Made by a program: the position numbers and the translations under genes. A DNA stretch of 64,000 nucleotides from Bacillus pumilus (GTDB lineage Bacteria > Bacillota > Bacilli > Bacillales > Bacillaceae): positions 1,426,001-1,490,000 of the forward strand of contig NZ_LT906438.1 of NCBI RefSeq assembly GCF_900186955.1. The letters run 5' to 3'. A model generated the notes under the pieces. The model saw only the letters and a list, made by a program, of their open reading frames with translations, was not told the origin of the DNA and ran no database searches. Below are positions 9,023-17,988 of this stretch, in pieces. The first letter of the stretch is position 1; each line of letters opens with the position of its first letter.

Positions 9023-12000
9023 ATGTCACAGAGAACAATTCAAAAGGTTCTAGTTGCAAACAGAGGGGAAATTGCTATCAGAGTCTTCAGGGCCTGTACG
9101 GAGCTCAATTTACGTACAGTAGCCATTTATTCCAAAGAAGACTCGGGCTCTTATCATCGCTATAAAGCCGATGAAGCATATCTAGTTGGAGAAGGGAAAA
9201 AGCCGATTGATGCCTACCTTGATATCGAGGGGATCATCGAAATTGCAAAACGAAATGACGTGGATGCGATTCATCCAGGATACGGATTTTTATCTGAAAA
9301 CATTCATTTTGCAAGACGATGCGAAGAGGAAGGCATTCAATTTATCGGCCCAACTTCTCAACATTTAGATATGTTTGGAGATAAAGTAAAGGCAAGAGAA
9401 GAAGCGAAAAAAGCTGGAATTCCAGTCATTCCAGGAAGTGATGGACCAGTTGATTCGGCCGAAGAAGTCGAAAAATTCGGTGAAGAATACGGTTACCCGT
9501 TTATTATTAAAGCTTCACTAGGCGGCGGCGGCCGGGGTATGCGGATTGTCAGATCAAAAGAGGAGCTGAATGAAGGCTATGACCGTGCAAAGTCAGAGGC
9601 GAAAGCTGCTTTTGGAAATGACGAAGTATATGTTGAGAAACTGATTGAAAATCCGAAACATATTGAAGTGCAGGTGATTGGTGATAATCACGGCAATATC
9701 ATTCATTTATATGAGCGTGACTGCTCTGTCCAAAGGCGTCATCAAAAAGTCATTGAAGTTGCGCCAAGTGTATCTCTTACAGATCAATTACGTGAGGACA
9801 TCTGCGAAGCGGCTGTTAAGCTGGCTCGAAATGTGTCGTATATTAACGCTGGGACTGTAGAATTCCTAGTCACAAATGGTGAGTTTTATTTTATTGAAGT
9901 CAATCCTAGGGTACAGGTGGAACACACGATCACAGAAATGATCACAGGTGTCGATATCGTACAAACCCAAATTCTTGTCGCAAAGGGTCATGATCTCCAT
10001 AGCAATGAAGTCGGAATACCAAAGCAAGAAGATATCTTCACACATGGTTTTGCCATTCAATCAAGGGTTACAACAGAAGATCCTTTAAATGATTTTATGC
10101 CAGACACAGGGAAAATTATGGCCTACCGTTCAGGCGGGGGATTTGGTGTACGACTTGATACAGGGAACAGCTTTCAAGGTGCAGTCATTACACCTTATTA
10201 CGATTCACTATTGGTCAAGCTGTCCACATGGGCGCTCACATTTGACCAAGCGGCTGCTAAAATGGTTCGAAACTTACAGGAATTCAGGATTCGCGGAATT
10301 AAAACAAACATTCCGTTTCTTGAAAACGTGGCAAAGCATGAGAAGTTTCTAAAAGGGGAATACGATACGTCGTTTATCGATTCAACGCCAGAGCTATTTA
10401 ATTTCCCTAAGCAAAAAGACCGTGGAACGAAGATGCTGACTTATATTGGTAACGTGACCATTAATGGATTCCCTGGTATTGCGGAGAAAAAGAAGCCTCA
10501 TTTTGACAAGCCTGTTGTACCGAAGCTTCCTCTCAAGCAAGAGATGCCATCTGGGACTAAACAATTGTTAGATGCGCATGGACCTGAGGGCCTTGCCAAT
10601 TGGGTGAAAGAACAAAAGAGCGTCCTTTTAACAGATACAACCTTTAGGGACGCGCATCAGTCTCTGCTTGCGACCCGCTTCAGAACTCATGATTTAAAGA
10701 AAGTAGCCCAGCCAACAGCAGGTTTATGGCCAGAGCTGTTTAGTATGGAAATGTGGGGCGGTGCTACATTTGATGTTGCGTACCGTTTCTTAAAAGAAGA
10801 TCCTTGGCAGCGATTAAAAGAGCTTCGCCAAGAAGTGCCAAACACGTTGTTCCAAATGCTTTTAAGATCATCAAACGCTGTCGGATATACAAACTATGCG
10901 GATAATGTGATTAAAGCATTTGTAAAGGAATCTGCCGAGGCAGGCATTGACGTGTTCCGTATTTTCGATAGCTTAAACTGGGTCAAAGGCATGACACTTG
11001 CCATTGATTCTGTTCGTGAATCAGGCAAAGTGGCAGAGGCAGCCATTTGTTATACGGGGGACATTCTCGATCCATCTCGTCCGAAATATGATCTTAAGTA
11101 CTATGTATCTCTTGCGAAAGAGCTTGAATCTGCCGGTGCACATATTTTAGGTATTAAAGATATGGCGGGATTATTAAAGCCGCAGGCAGCTTATGAGTTA
11201 GTCTCTGCTTTAAAAGATGAACTCACAATCCCTATCCATCTTCATACACATGACACGAGTGGAAATGGACTGTTCACCTATGCAAGGGCAATTGATGCAG
11301 GTGTTGATATTGTCGATGTGGCCGTCAGCTCTATGGCAGGACTCACATCGCAGCCAAGCGCAAGCTCACTGTACTATGCTTTAGATGGGCATGAAAGAAA
11401 GCCAGACATGAACGTCCAATCTGTCGAACACCTTTCTCAATATTGGGATTCTGTTAGAAAATACTACCGTGAATTCGAAAGCGGCATGAATTCACCTCAT
11501 ACAGAAATTTATGAGCATGAAATGCCTGGCGGACAGTATAGTAACTTGCAGCAGCAGGCGAAAGGTGTCGGACTTGGTGACCGCTGGAACGAAGTAAAAG
11601 AAATGTACAGACGTGTGAATGACATGTTTGGTGATATTGTGAAGGTGACACCTTCCTCTAAAGTAGTCGGAGACATGGCACTTTATATGGTGCAAAATGA
11701 TTTAACAGAGGAAGATGTCTATGAAAAAGGAGCAACTTTAGACTTCCCTGATTCTGTTGTGGAGCTATTTAAAGGCTATTTAGGCCAGCCGCATGGCGGG
11801 TTCCCTGAAAAATTGCAAAAGCTGATTTTAAAAGGAGAAGAACCGCTCACTGTCAGACCTGGTGAAAAGCTGAAGCCAGTTGACTTTGAAGCTATTCAGC
11901 AGCAGTTCAAAGAATCTCATGACCTGACGCTGACAGAGCAAGATGCGATTGCGTATGCCTTATATCCGAAAGTCTTTTCTGAATTTGTCCAAACAGCAGA

Positions 12001-12469
12001 AAGCTATGGAGACATCTCTGTTCTTGACACACCAACGTTCTTCTACGGGATGAGGCTTGGTGAAGAGATTGAGGTAGAAATCGAAAAAGGAAAAACCCTC
12101 ATTGTTAAACTCGTGTCAATTGGAGAACCGAATCCAGATGCCACAAGAGTTCTTTACTTTGAGCTAAATGGACAGCCGCGTGAAGTCGTGATTAAGGATG
12201 AAAGCATCAAATCATCCGTTCAAGAAAAAATGAAGGCGGACCGTTCAAATCCAAATCACATTGCCGCATCAATGCCAGGCACTGTCATCAAAGTGCTCGT
12301 GGAAAAAGGACAGAAAATCTCGCAAGGTGAGCATTTGATGATCAATGAAGCCATGAAAATGGAGACGACTGTACAAGCCCCATTCACTGCGGTCGTAGAT
12401 GAAATACATGTGACACATGGAGAACCGATTCAAACCGGAGATCTGCTGATTGTTTTAAAGCCTGAATAA
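9023..12469 (+). CDS. pycA: Pyruvate carboxylase
   Basis: 1148 residues, the full length of a single-chain pyruvate carboxylase, which replenishes oxaloacetate from pyruvate, bicarbonate and ATP. Order of domains: biotin carboxylase with ATP-grasp (residues 1-455; GGGGRGMR loop, EVNPRVQVEH), carboxyltransferase (about 530-800; TTFRDAHQSLLATR, the metal-binding LHTHDTSG), the tetramerisation/allosteric domain, and a C-terminal biotin carrier domain with biotinylated Lys1112 in NEAMKMET. ATG 9023 follows GGAGTGAG. It is a single gene, and its 3' end runs into the repeat/terminator region at 12474. Confidence 0.97.
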   Translation: MSQRTIQKVLVANRGEIAIRVFRACTELNLRTVAIYSKEDSGSYHRYKADEAYLVGEGKKPIDAYLDIEGIIEIAKRNDVDAIHPGYGFLSENIHFARRCEEEGIQFIGPTSQHLDMFGDKVKAREEAKKAGIPVIPGSDGPVDSAEEVEKFGEEYGYPFIIKASLGGGGRGMRIVRSKEELNEGYDRAKSEAKAAFGNDEVYVEKLIENPKHIEVQVIGDNHGNIIHLYERDCSVQRRHQKVIEVAPSVSLTDQLREDICEAAVKLARNVSYINAGTVEFLVTNGEFYFIEVNPRVQVEHTITEMITGVDIVQTQILVAKGHDLHSNEVGIPKQEDIFTHGFAIQSRVTTEDPLNDFMPDTGKIMAYRSGGGFGVRLDTGNSFQGAVITPYYDSLLVKLSTWALTFDQAAAKMVRNLQEFRIRGIKTNIPFLENVAKHEKFLKGEYDTSFIDSTPELFNFPKQKDRGTKMLTYIGNVTINGFPGIAEKKKPHFDKPVVPKLPLKQEMPSGTKQLLDAHGPEGLANWVKEQKSVLLTDTTFRDAHQSLLATRFRTHDLKKVAQPTAGLWPELFSMEMWGGATFDVAYRFLKEDPWQRLKELRQEVPNTLFQMLLRSSNAVGYTNYADNVIKAFVKESAEAGIDVFRIFDSLNWVKGMTLAIDSVRESGKVAEAAICYTGDILDPSRPKYDLKYYVSLAKELESAGAHILGIKDMAGLLKPQAAYELVSALKDELTIPIHLHTHDTSGNGLFTYARAIDAGVDIVDVAVSSMAGLTSQPSASSLYYALDGHERKPDMNVQSVEHLSQYWDSVRKYYREFESGMNSPHTEIYEHEMPGGQYSNLQQQAKGVGLGDRWNEVKEMYRRVNDMFGDIVKVTPSSKVVGDMALYMVQNDLTEEDVYEKGATLDFPDSVVELFKGYLGQPHGGFPEKLQKLILKGEEPLTVRPGEKLKPVDFEAIQQQFKESHDLTLTEQDAIAYALYPKVFSEFVQTAESYGDISVLDTPTFFYGMRLGEEIEVEIEKGKTLIVKLVSIGEPNPDATRVLYFELNGQPREVVIKDESIKSSVQEKMKADRSNPNHIAASMPGTVIKVLVEKGQKISQGEHLMINEAMKMETTVQAPFTAVVDEIHVTHGEPIQTGDLLIVLKPE

Positions 12470-12475
12470 TAAGTG

Positions 12476-12497
12476 AGACACATCCATCGTGATGTGT
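12476..12497 (+). terminator. First terminator-type hairpin after pycA (no T-run)
   Basis: Stem ACACATC / GATGTGT. It is identical over 24 bases (12474-12497) to the hairpin at 12673-12696 but is not followed by a T-run, so it may be a displaced or copied half of the pycA terminator. Confidence 0.6.
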
Positions 12498-12672
12498 TTC
12501 AGCGTGTAGACAAACCCTCGCATTCTTTGTCAGGTCTGCGCTTCGGTGCTCACGAATGTCAAATTCGCTCCGCTCCGGTGCTCGCCCTTCCTAGACTGCA
12601 AAGGTTTTCTATCACGCTGAAAAGAAGACAAAGGGCTAAAATAAAAATCATTTTAGCCCTTTGTCTACAATC
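12498..12672 (+). repeat. Structured intergenic repeat element, copy A (175 bp)
   Basis: The element lies between two identical copies of the pycA terminator hairpin. Near its ends is a 10-bp perfect inverted repeat, TGTAGACAAA (12505-12514) and TTTGTCTACA (12660-12669). It can fold as two arms. One arm is an outer stem TCAGCGTG (12499-12506) with CACGCTGA (12613-12620), enclosing AAACCCTCGCA (12512-12522) against TGCAAAGGTTT (12597-12607). The second is a 17-bp perfect stem (12626-12642 with 12650-12666). A related element of 116 bp is at 30563-30678; copy A has about 60 extra bases in the middle, containing CGGTGCTC twice. It encodes no convincing protein. It looks like a MITE- or REP-like repeat. 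The open frame running through it is not a gene. Confidence 0.8.
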
Positions 12673-12674
12673 TG

Positions 12675-12704
12675 AGACACATCCATCGTGATGTGTCTTT
12701 TTTT
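12675..12704 (+). terminator. Functional pycA terminator, second hairpin copy
   Basis: Stem GACACATC / GATGTGTC followed by TTTTTTT. The only difference in setting from the 12476 hairpin is the T-run. Confidence 0.8.
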
Positions 12705-12767
12705 GAGCGCATTAAAATGTGCAGCAGCCTGCGAGAGTGATTACACTATAGAGTGAGGTGAAGAAAG

Positions 12768-14201
12768 TTGGAAATTGTCGTGATTTGGTTTCGCCGAGAT
12801 ATGCGATTGGATGATCATATCGCCTTGTCAAAAGCGATCACTTATGCAAAAAAACACGAGTACAAATTGTTGGCTCTTTATCATCTAGATCCATTCTTTA
12901 CTGAAATGGAAATGGATATAAATAACGAACATTTCTTTCAAAACTTGGCGCATTTCGTCAAGGAAGCGAGAGAATCTCAAGTGTATGTTCACCTTCTCCA
13001 TGATGATGTCCTGCGCGCCTTTCAGCAGGTCATGGAAGTGTATGACATCAAAGCCGTCTTTTTTAATGAAGATGAGGTGGGGATCGGTCAAAGGCGTGAC
13101 AAGCAAGTAACCGATTTTTTAGAAAAGAAGGGCATTCATGTGTCAACATGGCAAGATACACACCTTCACGGGGCGCGAGATATTTTAAAAGCAGATGGGT
13201 CACATTATCAAGTGTTTACTCCATACTATCAATCATGGCGTAAGCAAGAAAAGCAGCCTGTGATAAAAGTTGACAAATCATTTTTTAGCAGCGAGCATAC
13301 GATTTGTGATGAGCCACTTTCGCAAAAAGGAAATGATAAACTGCGAGAATTGATAAAGGGCTGCTCAAGGAAGTTTGATCAAATCGGCTCAGACAAAGCG
13401 ATGAACACGCTTCATCAATTTATCCAAAAAAGATTAACGCGTTACCATGAGAAACGAGATATTCCGTCTGTTTTTGGAACGAGCAAGCTGTCGCGGTTCT
13501 TAAAAACAGGCACTATTTCGATTCGAACAATCTTTCATGCGATATATGAAGAAGCACTCTATGAAGACGAGGGCAGAGAGACTTTTATCAAAGAGCTGGC
13601 ATGGCGTGATTTTTATCATATGATTTATGCGCATTATCCTGAGATGAAAGAAAAAGAAATCAATTCGGCGTTTCAAGGAATGAAATGGAATGAAGATGAG
13701 ACGCTGTTTGAAGCTTGGTGTAAAGGAGAAACAGGCTTTCCGCTCGTTGATGCAGGGATGAGACAGTTAAATGAGGAGGGCTGGATGCATAACCGCTTGC
13801 GGATGGTTACAGCTTCATTTTTAACAAAGGATTATTTGATTGATTGGAGAAAGGGCGAATCGTATTTTGCAAAAAAACTTGTGGATTATGATGAGGCGTC
13901 AAATATCGGAGGATTTCAGTGGGCAGCCTCCGTCGGAACAGATGCGGTGCCGTACTTCCGTATTTTCAACCCGACCACTCAGTCAAAGCGATTTGATCCG
14001 AGCGGGGAATTGATTAGAAAATATGTACCAGAGCTAGAGCGTGTCGATGAAAAATGGATTCATGAACCAAGTAAAATGCCGATTGATGAGCAATTGAAAT
14101 CGGGTTGTGTGCTAGGTGATACATATCCGCTGCCGGCAGTTGACCACCAGGAAAGACGCAAAAAAGCCATTTCGCTATTTGAAGAAGCAAAACAACAATA
14201 A
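12768..14201 (+). CDS. phr: CPD photolyase (class I)
   Basis: 477 residues; repairs cyclobutane pyrimidine dimers using blue light and FAD. The N-terminal alpha/beta antenna domain (IWFRRDMRLDDH at 6-17) is followed by the helical FAD domain with KELAWRDFYH, GFPLVDAGMRQL, WMHNRLRM and FRIFNPTTQ. Compared with E. coli PhrB, Trp307 and Trp360 match the electron-transfer residues W306 and W359, but the FAD-proximal W382 is replaced by Phe383 (SNIGGFQW); Asn379 matches N378. TTG 12768 follows GAGGTG. I recall no photolyase at this place in B. subtilis 168, where pycA and ctaA are neighbours, so it appears inserted. Its GC content looks like that of its neighbours. Confidence 0.95.
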   Translation: MEIVVIWFRRDMRLDDHIALSKAITYAKKHEYKLLALYHLDPFFTEMEMDINNEHFFQNLAHFVKEARESQVYVHLLHDDVLRAFQQVMEVYDIKAVFFNEDEVGIGQRRDKQVTDFLEKKGIHVSTWQDTHLHGARDILKADGSHYQVFTPYYQSWRKQEKQPVIKVDKSFFSSEHTICDEPLSQKGNDKLRELIKGCSRKFDQIGSDKAMNTLHQFIQKRLTRYHEKRDIPSVFGTSKLSRFLKTGTISIRTIFHAIYEEALYEDEGRETFIKELAWRDFYHMIYAHYPEMKEKEINSAFQGMKWNEDETLFEAWCKGETGFPLVDAGMRQLNEEGWMHNRLRMVTASFLTKDYLIDWRKGESYFAKKLVDYDEASNIGGFQWAASVGTDAVPYFRIFNPTTQSKRFDPSGELIRKYVPELERVDEKWIHEPSKMPIDEQLKSGCVLGDTYPLPAVDHQERRKKAISLFEEAKQQ

Positions 14202-14206
14202 AACAA

Positions 14207-14233
14207 ATCCCCCATTCCATATGGAAGGGGGAT
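14207..14233. terminator. Terminator between phr and ctaA
   Basis: Stem ATCCCCC-TTCC / GGAA-GGGGGAT with one bulged base, between converging genes. Confidence 0.7.
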
Positions 14234-14241
14234 ACAAATTC

Positions 14242-15165
14242 TTATTTGAATGGTTCTTTGCTTTCATATTTAAACCGTGCAATGAGTAGACAGAAGTAAC
14301 AGAGTACTCCAAACAAACAGGAAATAAAGAATGAATGAGCCAGCGCATAACCTAGTGCGAGCTGAGAATACACAGACATCACACCTGAAATCGCTTGAAG
14401 TGTAATGAGAATGGCTGAAATGATCCATCCATAATACAGCTGCTTCTGTTCTTTATAATGTTTCATGGCATGGAACATCGCAACAAATATCCAGACGAAT
14501 AAAAGAAGTGCTGCTGCTCGGTGAGACATTTGCACCCACTGATTAAAGTATGCTGGAAGTGCACCGTCTTTTGAACAAAACGGGAAAACAGAGCAAGCAA
14601 GGCTTGACTTAGTATGCCTCACATAAGCACCCGTGTACACCACGATATACGTATAGGTGATCAAACCATAAATATGAAACTGCATTTTTTTGCCGATATG
14701 AAGCGGCTTCACAAGCTTTGTTTCAGATCTGGTTGCCTCAAATACAAGAAGCGCAAGCAATAACACTGAAGCAAAAGAAATGAGTGAAATACCGAAGTGC
14801 AGTGCCATGACAAGTGCGTTGGAACCAAACACGACGGCAAGAGCCCCTAACAGCGCTTGTAGCAGTAAGAATATAATCGACATGATGACCAAAAATTTGG
14901 TTTCACGGAATACTGGACTAATCTTTTTCCAGCATAAGACCGCCAGTGCCAAGACAAGAATGGTTGAAACCCCTGTTGACATGCGGTGACTCCATTCGAT
15001 GATGGAAGCAGGGTTCATTTCAGGGAAGAAACGACCGTGACAAAGGGGCCACTGCCTGCCGCAGCCAAGACCCGAACCGGTTTTCGTCACAAGCGCACCG
15101 CCAATCAAAACGATCAGCATCACAAACGTTGTGATCACGCTCAATAACCTTAAAGCAAATTTCAT
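14242..15165 (-). CDS. ctaA: Heme A synthase CtaA
   Basis: 307 residues, eight membrane helices, in two homologous halves. It oxidises the C8 methyl of heme O to the formyl of heme A. Four heme-ligand histidines are visible in EWSHR, MALHFG, MSHRAA and LAHSFF. The two Cys pairs on the outer face (GCGRQWPLC and ACSVFPFC) are typical of Bacillus CtaA. ATG 15165 follows AAGGTG by ten bases; TTG 15168 directly before it is an equally possible start. It is divergent from ctaB, with a shared 390-bp regulatory region. Confidence 0.95.
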   Translation of the reverse strand: MKFALRLLSVITTFVMLIVLIGGALVTKTGSGLGCGRQWPLCHGRFFPEMNPASIIEWSHRMSTGVSTILVLALAVLCWKKISPVFRETKFLVIMSIIFLLLQALLGALAVVFGSNALVMALHFGISLISFASVLLLALLVFEATRSETKLVKPLHIGKKMQFHIYGLITYTYIVVYTGAYVRHTKSSLACSVFPFCSKDGALPAYFNQWVQMSHRAAALLLFVWIFVAMFHAMKHYKEQKQLYYGWIISAILITLQAISGVMSVYSQLALGYALAHSFFISCLFGVLCYFCLLIARFKYESKEPFK

Positions 15166-15168
15166 CAA

Positions 15169-15558
15169 ATTATTTCACCTTCTCTAAAAAACTTCTGATC
15201 TAATTGAAAAACCTCACATGCTCTCAAGTTTAAGCCAAATGCGTGTTCTGTTGCAATTCATAATGACCAAAGTTCACAAAAAAATGATATGTTAGTTCAC
15301 AAAGTTTACAGATTTAGAGTGCTTGATCTTTCTTTAACAGTCTGATAGAAATAGAGGAGAGAATATTTCATTTTGCACCGCCTTCTGAAACACAGATAAA
15401 TCCTAATAAATTCACTAAAAGTTCACAAATAACTTCGAGATTGTCGTTTATTATTTAATAGGATGTTTTTTTACAGCTGTTTATCTTGTATGATAGAGTT
15501 GTAACGAATTTACGTTTCATTGTTTGTTTGAAGGTTTGGGCAAGGGAGGTTATACACA
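15169..15558. promoter_or_regulatory. ctaA-ctaB divergent control region with three ResD-like boxes
   Basis: 390 bp without a gene. It contains AGTTCACAAA three times exactly, at 15271-15280, 15294-15303 and 15420-15429. The complement reads TTTGTGAACT, close to the ResD consensus TTTGTGAAT as I recall it. The first two are 23 bases apart, about two helical turns. ResDE control of ctaA and the cta operon is known in B. subtilis. A TATGAT at 15489-15494 is a possible ctaB -10. Confidence 0.65.
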
Positions 15559-16476
15559 TTGGCAAATTCCAAAACAGCCGCGGAAGCAGCTATTCATGGA
15601 CAAATAGAAGAAACAACAGCTTGGAAAGATTTTCTTGCTCTGATTAAAATGGGCATCGTCAATTCCAACTTCATTACAACATTTACTGGAATGTGGCTTG
15701 CTTTTTATTTTACAGGGATGAGTTTCCTTGGGAATCTTGATATTGTGCTGTTAACAATGATTGGTTCTTCTCTTATTATTGCCGGTTCATGCGCCATTAA
15801 TAATGCGTTTGACCGTGATATTGATATATTAATGGAAAGAACAAAAACAAGACCGACGGTTACAGGTAAGATTCAGCCGGGGCAAGCGTATGCATTTGGT
15901 ATTTTGCTTGTTGTACTTGGACTCATTATGCTTCTGATGACAACTATCACATCAGCAGTGATTGGATTTATCGGAGTCTTTACTTATGCGGTTCTTTACA
16001 CCATGTGGTCTAAACGCCATTACACCATTAATACCGTTATTGGAAGTGTATCTGGTGCGGTGCCGCCATTAATCGGCTGGACAGCTGTCACAGGTACAAT
16101 CGACACAACGGCTTGGGTTTTGTTTATGATTATGTTCATTTGGCAAATCCCGCACTTCCTGTCACTTGCGATTAAGAAAACGGAAGATTACCGTAAGGCA
16201 GGTATTCCAATGCTGCCAGTCGTTTATGGCTTTGAAGTCACGAAGCGCCAAATCATCATTTGGACAGCATGTCTTCTCCCGCTTCCATTTTTCTTAGGTG
16301 GATTAGGATGGCCGATTGTAGCACTTGGCACATTGCTGAATATTGGATGGCTCGTCATTGGCCTTATGGGCTTTAAAATGAAAGACGTCATGAAGTGGTC
16401 AACGCTCATGTTCGTTTATTCATTAAACTACTTAACCATCTTTTTCGTCGCGATGATTATTATTACACTATTCTAG
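15559..16476 (+). CDS. ctaB: Protoheme IX farnesyltransferase (heme O synthase)
   Basis: 305 residues, about nine membrane helices, UbiA prenyltransferase family. It attaches the farnesyl chain to heme B, giving heme O, the substrate of CtaA. The Asp-rich prenyl-diphosphate motif is [19 protein letters not shown] near residues 76-94. The second conserved loop is [15 protein letters not shown] near residue 206. TTG 15559 follows GGGAGG. It heads the cta oxidase locus, but a terminator separates it from ctaC. Confidence 0.95.
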   Translation: MANSKTAAEAAIHGQIEETTAWKDFLALIKMGIVNSNFITTFTGMWLAFYFTGMSFLGNLDIVLLTMIGSSLIIAGSCAINNAFDRDIDILMERTKTRPTVTGKIQPGQAYAFGILLVVLGLIMLLMTTITSAVIGFIGVFTYAVLYTMWSKRHYTINTVIGSVSGAVPPLIGWTAVTGTIDTTAWVLFMIMFIWQIPHFLSLAIKKTEDYRKAGIPMLPVVYGFEVTKRQIIIWTACLLPLPFFLGGLGWPIVALGTLLNIGWLVIGLMGFKMKDVMKWSTLMFVYSLNYLTIFFVAMIIITLF

Positions 16477-16544
16477 AGTGAAATACACTTTGATCACATC
16501 AAAACAAGGCTATATCTTATAACACAACATTTTCTAACAACTAT

Positions 16545-16583
16545 GAAAGCCGCCTGATATTCAGTTCTATTTAGGCGGCTTTC
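16545..16583 (+). terminator. Terminator after ctaB
   Basis: 11-bp perfect arms GAAAGCCGCCT and complement with a 17-base loop. The following T-run is short, so read-through into ctaC is possible. Confidence 0.65.
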
Positions 16584-16754
16584 TGTTTATACATAGATGG
16601 TATTTTGAGTAAAAACATCATTTTTTTATGAAAACAGGAAATGTAAGTGCTTTTATAAGAGGCGGGGGTTATGGATGGGTGAAAAGTGATTTTATAAATA
16701 AGAGGTAAAAAGCGAAAGGCAAAGGAGATCAAGCAAAAGGGGTTGGGACAAATT

Positions 16755-17822
16755 ATGATAAGAAAATGGCGTGTTTATTCACTGTTTCTCTTATTGACGC
16801 TCGTTTTGGCGGGCTGTGGTGAACCATACTTATCAACACTCAAACCAGTTGGGGAAGTAGCAGATAAACAATTTTTCCTAACGGTACTGAGTACACTCAT
16901 TATGGTTCTTGTCGTCATTGTTGTATCGATCATTTTCTTTTACGTCATCATTAAATTCAAACGTTCTAAAGTTGGAGAAGATACGATTCCAAAGCAGGTG
17001 GAAGGGAACCGTAACCTAGAAATTACGTGGACAGCGATTCCGATTCTTCTCCTCATTATTCTCGTTGTGCCTGTTGTGGCATACACGCTTGAGCTTGGGG
17101 ATACAAGCGCTATGGATAAGAAAAAACGAGATCCTGAAAAGACACTTGTTGTCAATGTAAGAGCCAGTTTATATTGGTGGGAATTCGAATACCCTGATTA
17201 TGGGATTGTCACGAGTCAGGAATTGATTGTACCGACAGATCAAAAGGTCTACTTCAAGCTGAAAGCATCTGATGTGAAACACTCTTTCTGGGTTCCATCG
17301 GCTGGCGGTAAAATTGATACAAACACGGACAATGAAAACAAGTTTTATTTAACCTTTGATTCAAAACGAACGAAAGATGCAGGAGAATATTTCTACGGGA
17401 AATGTGCGGAGCTTTGCGGTCCCTCGCATGCTTTAATGGACTTTAAAGTTAAAACGCTTTCTCAAGATGAGTTTTTAGGATGGACGAAAAAAATGGCTGA
17501 TTACAAGAAGCCTACATCCACAAAAGATCTTGCCCTTGAAGGTGAAAAATTATTTAAAGAGAAAAACTGCTTGAGCTGTCACGCAGTAGAGCCTGGGGAC
17601 GAACGGCCGGAAGCAGCAAGGACAGCACCAAACCTTGCAACCTTCGGAGAGCGAACGAAAGTAGCTGGAATTAAAGACATGAACAAAGAAAACGTGAAAG
17701 CATGGCTGAAAGATCCAGAGAGCTTTAAACCAGGAAATAAAATGACAGGGACGTACCCTAAATTAAATGACTCAGAAGCAGATGCACTTTATGAGTATTT
17801 AAAAGGACTTAAAATCGAGTAA
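16755..17822 (+). CDS. ctaC: Cytochrome caa3 oxidase subunit II with fused cytochrome c domain
   Basis: 355 residues. A lipoprotein signal (LVLAGC) and two membrane helices are followed by the CuA domain: His in VKHSFW, two Cys in GKCAELCGPSH, and Met in ALMDFK. A C-terminal cytochrome c domain has CLSCH for covalent heme and a Met ligand in NKMTGTYPK. This fusion marks the caa3 type. ATG 16755 is chosen; TTG 16743 would abut AAAGGGG. It is the first gene of ctaCDEFG. Confidence 0.95.
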   Translation: MIRKWRVYSLFLLLTLVLAGCGEPYLSTLKPVGEVADKQFFLTVLSTLIMVLVVIVVSIIFFYVIIKFKRSKVGEDTIPKQVEGNRNLEITWTAIPILLLIILVVPVVAYTLELGDTSAMDKKKRDPEKTLVVNVRASLYWWEFEYPDYGIVTSQELIVPTDQKVYFKLKASDVKHSFWVPSAGGKIDTNTDNENKFYLTFDSKRTKDAGEYFYGKCAELCGPSHALMDFKVKTLSQDEFLGWTKKMADYKKPTSTKDLALEGEKLFKEKNCLSCHAVEPGDERPEAARTAPNLATFGERTKVAGIKDMNKENVKAWLKDPESFKPGNKMTGTYPKLNDSEADALYEYLKGLKIE

Positions 17823-17988
17823 TTTCTAATAGGAATGTGTAAGAGGGTATGTAATCGATGTGAAGTTTTTGTTAAGAGCTCCCGAATATGTCTCTACAAC
17901 CAAGAAGTAGCCATCTGTCAGACACAGTCTGTGTAAAGTTAAAACATCTATATGAAAAGGGGCAAATGGGAGATAAGAGGGGGATTTC

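Noticed and set aside
12473..12691. 72-codon frame after pycA
   Set aside because: It runs through the repeat element and its hairpins and has no ribosome binding site.
16632..16648. Possible CcpA (cre) site upstream of ctaC
   Set aside because: ATGTAAGTGCTTTTA misses two key positions, including the central CG, so it is not supportable.
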